A stretch of 64,000 nucleotides of DNA from contig OY735222.1 in NCBI GenBank assembly GCA_963457665.1, positions 43,586,543 through 43,650,542 of the forward strand, written 5' to 3'. The first letter of the stretch is position 1, and each line of letters starts with the position of its first letter. Shown here in pieces: positions 45,215 to 55,990 of this stretch. The translations under genes and the position numbers were made by a program. The stretch comes from Thysanoteuthis rhombus. Taxonomy: Eukaryota > Mollusca > Cephalopoda > Oegopsida > Thysanoteuthidae. The notes below the pieces were generated by a model, which saw nothing but the letters and a program-made list of their open reading frames with translations, was not told the DNA's origin and made no database searches.

Positions 45215-46975
45215 GTGAGTTTGACCTTTTTGTCACAGGGTATCTTGGTCCTCAGTACTAAATTAATGCCAAAGTCTTGGCTTCATTCTTGGTTGTGTTT
45301 GTTTGATCACGTATCTTGGTCACCAGGAAATGATTAGTTTCAAGTCGAAGCCAGTAGTGGAATCTTTTTATCTGAACTTCCAGGAATTTTCAATTTATTT
45401 TACTGTATCTACTAAAAGAGTTCCAAGTATTGTTATACCCTGTCCAAAAACGATGACACTGTCAACATCACGATTGAATTTTTTTTTTCATTTTCTGGGT
45501 TTTAAAAATACCAAAACTCTATGTGTGATTCGTTTTCGTTTTTTTTTTTCAATTGAGGGGGGCCAATTTGCTGCATAGCTTGTTGGGTCGAATTACATGG
45601 ACATGGAGTAAGCTAGTCACTATGTCACTAGGTCAGCTCTGAGTTATTTTTTGATATAATTTGGATATTTAATGATATCGATAATTAAGGCGATATATTG
45701 ATACTCACTTTAAGCCATGGTTCTTCTGACTCTACAACACTCTGAGAGCAAAATTAGGCCCGCCCCCTCTATGATTATGGTGACTTTTCCCAAACGTTTT
45801 TGTTCATTTTTTTATTCTCTAACAGCTTCTATCAACTAGCAATATTATACAATGAAATTGAGACAAAATTGACTAGATATGATTCCCAATATATTTACAT
45901 CAAAATTCAAAATTCACAAGCCTGATTTCTGCAGGGTCATACTCCAACGTCCATTCTGACTGAATATGTTACTGCAAGTCTTGTGTTACAAAAATATATT
46001 TTTTAGAAAAAATTTACTTATTTATCAGACTTAAGTAACCCCTTGTATATCTTCAAGATACATTTTCGCAAATGAGTCAGGCTGGTTACTTTGGCTGAGT
46101 CGATGAGAGAGATGACTATGAATCACTTATTCGGTAAGCAAATGTTATATGTTTATAGATATTAGAATGAAATAAGTCCAGGCATATTTTTGCAAAGAGT
46201 AGATAGATGAGTAGGATTTATTAGTTTAGCAGAGTCAGTAAGTGACACGACTACTGAGCTGTTGGTTATGATTTCAAATTGCGGTTAGTTCTCGTAGATC
46301 TTGTTGTCAACTCCAGGCTTGGACTAAAGTTTGATAAAAACTTTTTTTTCAGTTGCCTATTTCACACCTAGTTTTCAAGATGACTGTTGGATCTCCATGC
46401 GTCTCAACAGTAATGAAACATATTCTTGACTAAATTCGTGTAATAGTTTCAAATGAACATCATTTCTATCACAAAAAGGACATGAGTGAATCTGGATATA
46501 AGGTTTCGATCGCTCGTAGGTGCCACTTAAAAATCTTATTTCATACAATCCAAAGGAAGCTTTTTGTGTATGATTCTAGTGATGTGTAGTTCGTTACTTG
46601 TTGCTCAATCGTACATTTGACAATAGTATTTCACAGCGACACTTCTATCAAAGACAGCTGTATTTTTCTTTTAGACGTAGAAGCATTTATCCCAGCAATC
46701 GCTCTCACTGATTGACATACCAAAATGTTATTGACGCCCCTTCCTTAGAGCTGTTGTTATGTCTTGTCCACGGTAATGTTTTATAAAATAAGGAATATTT
46801 CTTATTACATTACTGGAACAAAAGCACCAACTCGTGCTAAACTGCGTTGCCAATTCTATTTCCAAGTTTAAATCTGAAAATAAAATCTGAATCTTCCATA
46901 ATATATCTATTGAGAATCCAAATCTTAATTTCAGATTTAAACATGAAATTATCATCATCATCAGCAGCAGCAGCA
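45215..46975. other. Unannotated sequence with a weak internal duplication
   Basis: 46040-46290 shows two loosely similar halves (CATTTTCGCAAATGAGTC and ATATTTTTGCAAAGAGTAG, each followed by a GCTGAGTC or GCAGAGTC string). No coding was recognised. Confidence 0.35.
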
Positions 46976-46976
46976 T

Positions 46977-46994
46977 CAATAATAATAATAATAA

Positions 46995-47078
<84 letters not shown>
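46977..47078. repeat. (AAT)n microsatellite
   Basis: About 34 units with one AAAAT interruption. Confidence 0.97.
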
Positions 47079-47079
<1 letters not shown>

Positions 47080-47145
47080 GAGGTATAGACTTGCTGTCGC
47101 TCAGCCTCCAGCTGTGACTACCCGGTGATTGGTGTGAAAATCAAT
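47080..47145 (+). mobile_element. Restriction-like-endonuclease LINE 3' unit (copy L5)
   Basis: GACTTGCTGTCGCTCAGCCT, CCAGC, CCCGGTGATTGGTGTG is the same unit as in the L1 to L4 3' regions, here on the plus strand. The AAT repeat lies on its 5' side, the reverse of the usual tail position. Confidence 0.5.
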
Positions 47146-47149
47146 AGTA

Positions 47150-47592
47150 AATTAAACGCGACTTCGATATTCAGCATTTATTTCACTTCGTTTAACGTAA
47201 TACTTGGTCTAACAGAATTTTGAGAATTTTCTCGAAATTTTACCTCGTATTTCAGAGTCACTTGCAACTGCCCCAATTTCTGGCCCAAGTTCAGAAGAAA
47301 ATTTGGCTCCGCTTCACTTTGGCTCTATTAAATGAAACTGAATGATCACTTGAAGAATGATTACGAAATTGTTCACGTGTAAACATTACAGCTTAAGTCA
47401 TTTGAGCTCGGTCGTATGGTCAGCGTGATTAATTCATCCTAAACGTTGATCGAAATGCTCTTGCCACGATACGAACTAACAGCTATCCGTGCGATTGGAG
47501 ACGTTGACGTCCGGTTTCCATATTTCATGGATTCTGTCTTCATCAGTTATTATATATTCAATGATATATATATGCATAAACACATACATAAG

Positions 47593-47596
<4 letters not shown>
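47150..47596. other. Unannotated sequence
   Basis: No match recognised. Confidence 0.4.

Positions 47597-47639
<43 letters not shown>
47597..47639. repeat. (TA)n microsatellite
   Basis: About 21 TA units. Confidence 0.97.
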
Positions 47640-47642
<3 letters not shown>

Positions 47643-47834
47643 AAATTGTGCTGTATCATACAGGAAATTATTTGAAATGATCCACCACCGTTACACAGTT
47701 AATATATCATTCAATTTAGACCACGTTTATAGAAGATGCAGCAGCTGCAGGAATTGAACTTCAAATAAGTTTCTAAATGATTTAACGCAATTTACAATTT
47801 ATTTTGTTGGACCAAATATGTCCATTTCTTAAAT

Positions 47835-47841
<7 letters not shown>

Positions 47842-47886
<45 letters not shown>
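47842..47886. repeat. (TA)n microsatellite
   Basis: About 22 TA units just before the RTE copy. Confidence 0.97.
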
Positions 47887-47889
<3 letters not shown>

Positions 47890-47916
47890 TATACGGCTGT
47901 ACTTTAGTAACATTGG

Positions 47917-48150
47917 TCATCATCATCATCAGTCTTTTATCGTCCGTCGTTGGATATTGACTCTCCTCGGGCTTTTCCAAACTTCTCTATCATGGACGTT
48001 GTGGAGCCAATACTTTTAGAATTTTTTTAGTTCGTCTCTCCATCTTGTATTCTGTCAGCCTGGATTACGCATGTTATGACGATTTGTTTTGTCTATTGGC
48101 TGTCTGCCATTCTTAAAATATGATCAACTTACTGCCATTCGAGTTTTATC
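47917..48150 (-). mobile_element. RTE-like LINE 3' fragment (copy 10)
   Basis: Begins with TCATCATCATCATCAG (tail) and CTTTTATCGTCCGTCGTTGG, and continues antisense through the WTSRLTTW region to the WQW part near 48150. Confidence 0.72.
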
Positions 48151-48279
48151 CATGATGATGTTTATCTGAAAGTGCTAGGACTTCCATCTTCCTGTTATCT
48201 TCAATAAAACCTGCTTGAATATATATATATGTGTGTGTGTGTGTGTCCTACAGTACATAGTTTAACATTCATATATATA

Positions 48280-48648
48280 CAGTACCTGTCATAAGTATTT
48301 GAACCAACACACATCTTCTTTTTAATTGTTGGGTTTGAGCATTGATAGTAGGAACTTTACACAAGAACCGAATGTTTTGCAATCAACGTAAGGGGGTGAG
48401 AATCGACAATTTTTTCCGTTATTCAAAATATTCTTCCAATACAAATAAATTGTTAATTAATGATTGTTAAATTCTTCTTTTTTTTTTTCTGTCTTTATAC
48501 TTCTGGAATCTTCTCTATGAGGAAGCAGCCCAACTAGTGAGTTACTTTGATCCCACTTATCCCGCTCAATGAATCCATAATGGACCCTGCAATCTAAAGT
48601 AATTAAAAACAGATTTTTTACTGGTTCAAATACTTATTAGCAATACTT
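48280..48648. mobile_element. Tc1-type MITE with inverted ends
   Basis: The left end CAGTACCTGTCATAAGTATT then TGAACCA (48280-48306) mirrors the right end, whose reverse complement is AAGTATTGCTAATAAGTATT then TGAACCA (48648-48622). About 370 bp with no coding. The AAGTATTTG..C string is typical of Tc1-like termini. Confidence 0.65.
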
Positions 48649-48683
<35 letters not shown>

Positions 48684-48716
48684 GTGTGTGTGTGTAAAGT
48701 ATTGTTAATAAGTACC

Positions 48717-48751
<35 letters not shown>

Positions 48752-48794
48752 TTGTGTGTGTAAAGTATTGCTAATAAGTATTTGAACAAGTAAA

Positions 48795-48841
<47 letters not shown>
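48649..48841. repeat. CA/TA/TG compound microsatellite with embedded MITE end copies
   Basis: Two further copies of the MITE end occur within the repeats: TAAAGTATTGTTAATAAGTA at about 48695 and TAAAGTATTGCTAATAAGTA then TTTGAACAAG at about 48761. Confidence 0.8.
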
Positions 48842-48844
<3 letters not shown>

Positions 48845-49164
48845 TTGATATCCATGACATTGATATGCTCATGCTTATATTGTAATGTGTACATAACTGC
48901 CAATCAATCTATGTTATTGTTCATCTCACTTTATCGTATGTGTCATCTCTTACTGTTAATAGATCGAGTATGTCAAGGGATTGAGTTCACAGCAGCCATT
49001 GTTAGTAAGATTGACTTCTAGTTTGCCAGGCTTGACCAAGTCTCGTTTAGTTCAAAACGCCTGGTCTTATTAGAATAGGTGTATACACCGAAATTTGGGT
49101 TAGTCTTTTAAACTTGTATTCTTCGTACAGAGGACTTTGTAGAGAAGAATTGGATATCTTTGGT
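48842..49164. other. Unannotated sequence
   Basis: No match recognised; leads into a minus-strand tRNA-like unit. Confidence 0.4.
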
Positions 49165-49230
49165 ATGACTCGGCGTTGGTTTGAACCCCTTGCTACCGAA
49201 CACTTGATAGCACTCTACCACTGGCCCAAG
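49165..49230 (-). mobile_element. tRNA-derived SINE head
   Basis: The minus strand reads GGGCCAGTGGTAGAGTGCTA (box A) and, about 35 bp on, AGGGGTTCAAACCAACGCC (box B). The spacing and GTGGTAGAG are tRNA-like. Confidence 0.5.
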
Positions 49231-49439
49231 GTAATCAGTTGTCTTCGTCTGTTAAGCAGATCAGACATAAATCTGTCCAGAATTGTATTTTTTTTTAATG
49301 TTTAGAAAACAGGTCTAGATCAAACGAAGACAAATGAGAGAAAACTGGGGTACGGGAGAATAACTTGCCTCGATCTTCGAAGGAGGGAAGTTCTGCTTAC
49401 AAGACAATCTGTAATCGAAATCCTAGTTTGTTTTCCTGA

Positions 49440-49500
49440 CCTGGGTTTGAACACTGATGTCAAGCATTGTAACGCTATCTTTCTCAGACTGTCCACGTTT
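49440..49500 (-). mobile_element. Possible tRNA-like SINE head
   Basis: The minus strand has GTCTGAGAAAGATAGCGTTA and AGTGTTCAAACCCAGG, with a good box B and a poor box A. Confidence 0.3.
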
Positions 49501-49507
49501 AGTTCAC

Positions 49508-49508
<1 letters not shown>

Positions 49509-49558
<50 letters not shown>

Positions 49559-49589
49559 TAACAAAATTGATTGCATTATGTATTATGTA

Positions 49590-49632
<43 letters not shown>
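49509..49632. repeat. (GATA)n and (TA)n microsatellites
   Basis: About 12 GATA units at 49509-49558 and about 17 TA units at 49597-49632. Confidence 0.96.
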
Positions 49633-49636
<4 letters not shown>

Positions 49637-49639
49637 CTA

Positions 49640-50655
49640 GGGGCAAAGCCAGCTACAGAAGGTGATGACAGCACCTGAAGGCAATTGTACTATATCCAAG
49701 GAAGGCCATAACTTAATTAATCAACAGGCATCATAGGCCAGGGGTAATGCTATGCCCTTCTACACCTGCACTTAGGGCGACTGCCCTCTCCTCGTTTCTC
49801 TGGCTATAACCATTCTATCTACATCAGTAAAATCTTGATCATCTATATATCAAGAGATTCTTATCCAACTGACATGATATATGTTCACTACCACTCGATG
49901 CAAGTATGGCAGCTTTTCGATGAGCACGTTGTCATGGGAATCGATCGAGTATAAGGTCTGGGATTAGCTCGACAAGATGATCTGTTATTCAGCTGTGCGA
50001 TTCCTGCAGTGTATACGGCATCTGGTATTCCAAGACGATCATCCATATTTGTAATGACGAGGCTAAACATTACTTAACTTGGATGATCTTTCGAGAATAT
50101 GTGAGCGAGTCCAACGCGATTTGGCCGTCTTATCCAGCTAAACAGCCAAGTGTCCCCCTACAGATAACGAGTGTATCACTAGAAACTTCAATGGTTCTTC
50201 TCACAAGACGTGATTGGTGGGAGCTCATGTCAGTGGTCTCTCAGCCTTATCAATTTACTGTGATGGATGACGCCTGCTTCTTTTGACGACTTTCCTTCCG
50301 ACGTTTGTCTTGTCAATATAAAAGTCAGTTCTATATTGACTGCTTGCATCGTTACAGAAAATTCATGACATTTGCTTTTGATGAAGGAGAAAATCATCAG
50401 CTCGCAGCAGGGGCCAAAGCTTCCGAAAAGCAAATGAAAGGGGTCAAATGTATGTAACAGTACATATGCTCGCAATGAAGGCCAAAATATGGTGTTCATT
50501 GATGTCAAGGTGTATTTGTTTAAGCCACTATTTGTGATCTTGTGGCTATGTATGTGTGTGTGTTAATACGTGCTTGTATGTGTGCGTATGCATAGGGTAG
50601 TCTGCAGTACCATTTTCATTGGTAACGATATTGTTGCCAACCTACACAACTTAGT
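49640..50655. other. Unannotated sequence
   Basis: 49730-49800 has GGGTAATGCTATGCCC and TTAGGGCGACTGCCCTCTCC, two small GC-rich palindromes. Short frames at 49888-50508 have no known match. Confidence 0.35.
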
Positions 50656-50658
50656 GGC

Positions 50659-50659
<1 letters not shown>

Positions 50660-50695
<36 letters not shown>

Positions 50696-50728
50696 CTGTG
50701 TCTCTGTGTGTGTGTGTGTGTGTGTGTA
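50660..50728. repeat. (TA)n(TG)n microsatellite
   Basis: TA units pass to TG units. Confidence 0.96.
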
Positions 50729-50839
50729 TTGTACATGTGTGTATGTATGGCTATGTACAAGTGTACCAGAATGGATAAATCACTCTTTGAATCTTAGTGG
50801 CTGATTACAAAACCGTGGATATATATACAATGCTATAAA

Positions 50840-51500
50840 AATGAAGAATGTTTGTTTGTGGCTGTTTTAAAGTAGACTCCTAAACAGTTGCGCCCTACGA
50901 CGTGGAAATTCATGTTTAAGGATAACTTGACCCAAAGATGACCATGGGGGTGATCTGTAATGATAAATTTGAGAACAGGTCAATTTGAACATTTTCGTAT
51001 CTAACGAAGTTTGCAGTACTTTATGGGTTACAAATTTCTACGCAAAAGCTACATTACACAATGATTAACATGGGATAGCTGGTGCTGACCTCGGGTGAAT
51101 TTTGGTATTTCTGAAAAAGGTTAATTTTGTCATCTTTAAATCTAACGAAGACATGAGTCCTATGGGCTCGAAACTTGGGTTCTGTAAGTCAAATCGACTA
51201 CAGGATAGGTGGCAAAGACTTTCGTTGACTCCTGAAATCGAAAGAAGACGTCAACCCTGTAAAGGCTGCCATTCTGTGTGCATAGGTGATTGACGCCAAT
51301 ATGAACTTACGGTTGGTGACACTGGTCCCTGGTGACAAATAAAGGCCATTTAAAGGTCAGACCGATTTTATCATTTTTAAAAAGAGCCAATTTTAGTAAT
51401 TCCGACTCACCTGAAGGTGTGTGATCCCTAGAATTCACAACATAACCTTTGATTATTATTGATAACTTTCTACCCTGGGCAACGCTGGTACCCTATATGT
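50840..51500. repeat. Putative element with internal repeats and hairpin-like end
   Basis: Two similar internal stretches occur: CATTTTCGTATCTAACGAAG and GTCATCTTTAAATCTAACGA, each followed by CTATGGG/TTATGGG and a CGAAAC-like string. It ends at TACCCTGGGCAACGCTGGTA (51479-51498) before a TA/GA microsatellite. I recall GGGCAACGCCGGGTA ends in several animal transposon families, possibly Helitrons, but cannot place it. Confidence 0.3.
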
Positions 51501-51503
51501 ATA

Positions 51504-51539
<36 letters not shown>

Positions 51540-51600
51540 CAGAGAGAGAAAGAGAGAGAGAAAAAAAGAGAGATAAAGACAGAGGGGTGGGGAGAGAAAG
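51500..51600. repeat. (TA)n(GA)n microsatellite
   Basis: Short TA runs, then GA-rich units. Confidence 0.93.
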
Positions 51601-51847
51601 TTATGACAAACTTCTGATTGAGTCAGACTCGTCTGCCTAGAAAACCAGCATTAAAAATCCGTTTACTTCGAAATAAAGAATGATTGCCTCAGTTTCAAGG
51701 TTTGTCGCAGGTGTCTGTAGCCAGATGTTTACTTTGTCGAGCTTAGACTCGTGAATAGAGAAAAATATACTGAAAAAATTATGTTATGACAATTTTCAAA
51801 ACGAGGATTGACAAAACGGCTTTGAAAATCAGTATTTGACATGCTGG

Positions 51848-52000
51848 CTTTTCATCATCACCAGCAGCAGCAGCTTTTTCTGAACTTGTGTAGTTTGTCA
51901 CGCTATGTTATATTTTAGCCAGTCAAAGTTTCACATATGATCTCTGAAAACTACTTTGAGAGCCTTGTTATCAATTGGTTGTCTGGTATTCCTACGACAC
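51848..52000 (-). mobile_element. RTE-like LINE fragment (copy 11a)
   Basis: TCATCATCACC tail-like start, then TTTCTGAACTTGTGTAGTTT and CAATTGGTTGTCTGGTATTC, antisense to the family C-terminus; diverged. Confidence 0.45.
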
Positions 52001-52316
52001 GACGTTTTCGACTTCAATCGCGGTGTTTTTGTTACTAACATGTTTATAATATATAAATGGCATTTGTTTCGAAGAATGTCATGCAGAGATCATATTTCCT
52101 GCTTCCTTGATTCTGTTAAGCTAGCATTTTTTGAAGGGCATAAAATTGAAATATCAAAGTCTTATCCACAAATCGCAAGGTAGTAAAGTAATACGGTAAC
52201 GGCTTAGGCCGTAGTCAATGTGAGGGCATCAAATATCCTTATTATATCAGATGTTATATCTTTGTTTAATGAAGCTGTCACCTCCGCTTTTTGTACCCAC
52301 CGGAAAAAGGCTGTAA

Positions 52317-52825
52317 CTGTCATCACCATCAGCCTTTTAGCGTCCATTGCTGGACGTACACCTTCCAAAATATTCACCCAACATCTCTATCGTGGGCGTC
52401 AAGGAGCCAAAACTTTCTGAACTTATCTAGATCATCACTCCATAGAATTTTTGCCAGGAACAGTTTCGCACATGTTATCTGGGAATCAACATTATAATGT
52501 TCTGTGGTTGTCTGGTATTCTCGACCAGCCAATTGACATTTGAGGTTTCAAATTGATTCTATGATATCTCCATGGGGGATGGGTTCTAATATACTTTCCT
52601 GTTTTTTGATTACTCTATTTTGTGCATGACTCCCCCTAATGAATATTGCTTCGTTTTCACTTTGAGGTCTGTCTTTTGGCTAGGTTCCATGTTTCAGCTC
52701 CATTGGTGACTATTGGAAGGATGCATTTTGTGTATACCCTTCTTTCAAGAACTAATGGGATTTTCTTGTTTTTGAAGGTTGAGCTAGCTCAACCAAAAGC
52801 TTGCCAACTTGGAGAGATTTTTTTT
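52317..52825 (-). mobile_element. RTE-like LINE 3' fragment (copy 11b)
   Basis: TCATCACCATCAGCCTTTTA (tail and end), then antisense of the C-terminus up to ATTTTCTTGTTTTTGAAGGT near 52775. It breaks off at a 29-bp T run at 52821-52849. Confidence 0.72.
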
Positions 52826-52849
52826 ATTTTTTTTTTTTTTTTTTTTTTA

Positions 52850-53730
52850 GGTTCTTCTTTACTCAGGTCTGTTTTTCAGATTTTGACTCTTCCCGAGAAG
52901 TTTTTAGATCCACTAGCATATCTAGCAGCAATTGTCACCGACTGACATGGAAAAGTGAGTTACGTCCCTTGCCCAGTGTTGCCAATTTAGATAGTCTTTT
53001 TTAATCTAAATCTAGGTCTTTTGGCTGCGTCCGGATGTAAGAAATAGCTATTTAGATTATTTGTAATAATATAAGTGATTTCATTTAATTCATAGTAATG
53101 AAATAAGTTGTGTTATAGATAGATTCAGTAACGTTTTAATAAAATAAGTGTTGGAGATTGAAGTCATATTAAATTAAATGATGATATATATGTAAATATA
53201 TTAGATGTTTCTGTGTGTGTTTTTTATGTTTTTTGTCACAAGTTTTGATGTAAACTTGAAAATTAAGTTTCCAGCCCTGGCTTTGCTAGATCTCCACATA
53301 ACCCATTACTAGCGTATGTATGACCTGACTTTTAGGCTTGTTTTACAATCTTTGGTTTCAACTCCTACAGCTAGTTTGAATTTTAATTGCGGAACGTTTA
53401 TCGATTTTAAACGGTTTTGGTAAATTATGAACCGTAAGTGGTACAGCCCAAAGTAAATGTATGTTTATCAAATTATTGTAATTTTTTCATGTTATTTAAA
53501 AGCAGAAACAAAATAGTTGTTTGCTAAAGTGCGTACATATATTTTGGAAAGATTTGTAAGTGTATCCCTATTTATGTTCTGCTGGCAAACATCGGATATC
53601 GATCGCGTGTGATTAGCATATCAAATATTTATAATGGAAAGAGGTATTCAGACGGCCACGAATAGAAAGCTCTACTGATCATCCTCATAAATGTATACAT
53701 ACTCAGGTATGTGTATAGATAGATGTATGC
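52850..53730. other. Unannotated AT-rich sequence
   Basis: No match recognised. Confidence 0.4.
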
Positions 53731-53734
53731 GAAC

Positions 53735-53751
53735 GGAGAGATAGATAGATC

Positions 53752-53782
<31 letters not shown>

Positions 53783-53935
53783 CACAACAGATAAAGACAA
53801 ATAGATGAATAGATAGATAGATAGATAAAGAGATAGATAGATAGATGGATAGATAGATAGATCACAACAGATAAAGACGAATAGATAGATAGATATCAAC
53901 AGATTAACATAGATAGATGGGTCTCATAAATAGAT
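53735..53935. repeat. (GATA)n array with a repeated spacer
   Basis: GATA units are interrupted by GATCACAACAGATAAAGACA (about 53780) and again near 53860, so a roughly 80-bp block is itself duplicated. Confidence 0.95.
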
Positions 53936-54290
53936 AGTAAGTCTTTTAGGAAGTATGGAGACTGTACAGCGTCAATCTTGCAGAACATGAAAGGATTTTC
54001 TATCCGTGTTAAAAATTTTGCAATCAAAATATCAGTTCTTATCGTCTCAACATCGCTCCAAGAGGTACAGTGAATCCAAAAATTATCTGATACATCGCGA
54101 AAAGACCATCTAAATATTCCCATGTAGCTTCAGAATAGACGAAATTTTGATTAAACATTATTGATCTTTGAAGATACCTTTACAATGTTCAGCTTTCTCT
54201 TCAATTTTGTATATCAAATCATCATAGAGCCCACGAATGACCAATTCCTCTAACAAACCAAATGAGCCACAGACTTTTCTCCCTTTGCTC
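53936..54290. other. Unannotated sequence
   Basis: A 75-codon minus frame at 53896-54123 has mixed composition (WSFRDVSDNFWIHCTSWSDV) but no known family. Confidence 0.3.
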
Positions 54291-54331
<41 letters not shown>

Positions 54332-54332
54332 T
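54291..54332. repeat. (TG)n microsatellite
   Basis: TG units with a central CGCGCG. The next roughly 100 bp resembles the start of dispersed repeat E (GGTGCTACAATCTTGAAAAT). Confidence 0.93.
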
Positions 54333-54899
54333 CTAGTCGCTCCTGGCTACATTTTTGGTGCTACAATCTTGAAAATTTGCACGAGTTCACCTCTACGCGC
54401 CATCTAAAAAAGGTTTCTGTTTCCCAAAAAGTACTTTTTGGGGTCTCTACGGTCAAAATTGGCCAGCGATTGCCAAGTCGCATGCTGGTAACTCTTGGAT
54501 AATTTTAGAAAAAAGATCTGTTTTTTAGATGCTGAGTTCTGGTACACGGTGATTCATTTATACAAAGTATGGATTATGGTATTGATATGGAGAAGAAGTT
54601 AACAACATGGTAAAAGAAAAAGACATTAGGCTACTCAGTGCATCTCAATATCTTTTTTTATAAAGCATCGATACGTTTTAACTGCCCTGCTTTGACAGGT
54701 GAAGTTTGTTTGAAAGAAAGGGACAAGTGAAATATACGTAAGCTATAACACTCTTCTGATAAAAAAAAATTGATGTACTTGTGGTTCAACGCTTTTTTGT
54801 CGCTGTTTTTTTTTCATTTTATTGTCGAGTTTCCTACAAAATTTTGACGGTCTCAATCCATTCTCCTTTTCCTTCTTCCTCTTTCTCTCTCTCTCTATA

Positions 54900-54993
54900 T
54901 AAACTTATATATATATATATCATATACATATGCATATGTTGATATATATATACATATATATATAATTTGATTTATATATACATATGCATATGT

Positions 54994-55038
<45 letters not shown>

Positions 55039-55240
55039 TATATGATTTGATTTATATATACATATGCGTATGTTGATATATATGTATATATATATATATA
55101 TATCAACATATGCATATGTATATATAAATCAAATTATATATATATGTATATATATATCAACATATGCATATGTATATATAAATCAAATTAAATTATACAT
55201 ATATATATATGTATATATGTATACATATATATATTGCACG
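54900..55240. repeat. AT-rich inverted repeat (palindrome)
   Basis: The unit ATTTGATTTATATATACATA with TGCATATGTTGATATAT occurs in forward orientation ending near 54945, 55000 and 55080. Its exact reverse complement (ATATATCAACATATGCATAT then GTATATATAAATCAAAT) occurs at about 55101-55137 and 55156-55190. The inner arms pair around 55091. Confidence 0.85.
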
Positions 55241-55629
55241 ATTCAATGTTTCTTATCTTTCGAAAACAAGACATAGCGCCCTCATAATGTACCCAAAGGT
55301 ATAAACCTAAGTTACATAACATAAAAAATTAACTATTTACTTCACAGAGGAAATAGAAAACAAAAATATTCTACACTAACACATCTTACTGCACAGATCC
55401 ACCACTAGCCACCAAAAGTGTATACCAAATGTATAAATATATACGTTTGTGTGTGTTCATGTGTGTGTGTGTGTGTGTGTATGTGCAGGTAGTGTTAAGT
55501 GATACTAAAGATTTAGTAAAAGGAATAACATGCACAATCCGTATGTACAACAGAATTGAGCCGTGTAAGCAATAATAATGTATACACACACACAAACACA
55601 TACACACACGCACGCACACCCATCCACAG

Positions 55630-55635
<6 letters not shown>
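55241..55635. other. Unannotated sequence with short TG runs
   Basis: TG units at 55460-55480; CA units at 55583-55640. No other feature. Confidence 0.5.
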
Positions 55636-55639
<4 letters not shown>

Positions 55640-55690
<51 letters not shown>

Positions 55691-55701
55691 CATATATATA
55701 C

Positions 55702-55735
<34 letters not shown>
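55640..55735. repeat. (TA)n microsatellite
   Basis: TA units with TACA interruptions. Confidence 0.96.
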
Positions 55736-55739
<4 letters not shown>

Positions 55740-55907
55740 GCACGTGTTTGAACGTTCAAGCGTGTGTGTGCATGTGCACATATTCGTAATCAGTATATAT
55801 ACTGTAAAGGTATACATATATATTTATATATAATTGTGCATTACAGATTTTTTGCCAATATGTACGTATATATGTGTGTATGTGTGTACATTCGTTCGTA
55901 TGTGTAA

Positions 55908-55910
55908 GCA

Positions 55911-55987
<77 letters not shown>

Positions 55988-55988
55988 T
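55908..55988. repeat. (TA)n(CA)n microsatellite
   Basis: About 34 TA units, then CA units, bordering the 3' end of the RTE copy that starts at 55991. Confidence 0.96.
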
Positions 55989-55990
55989 AT

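Noticed and set aside
50083..50286. 67-codon plus frame with mixed composition.
   Set aside because: No splice context, no family and an expected chance length.
53735..53935. Regularly spaced repeats resembling a CRISPR array.
   Set aside because: Tetranucleotide GATA units with a duplicated spacer; no constant repeat of 25-40 bp with unique spacers, and the DNA is eukaryotic.
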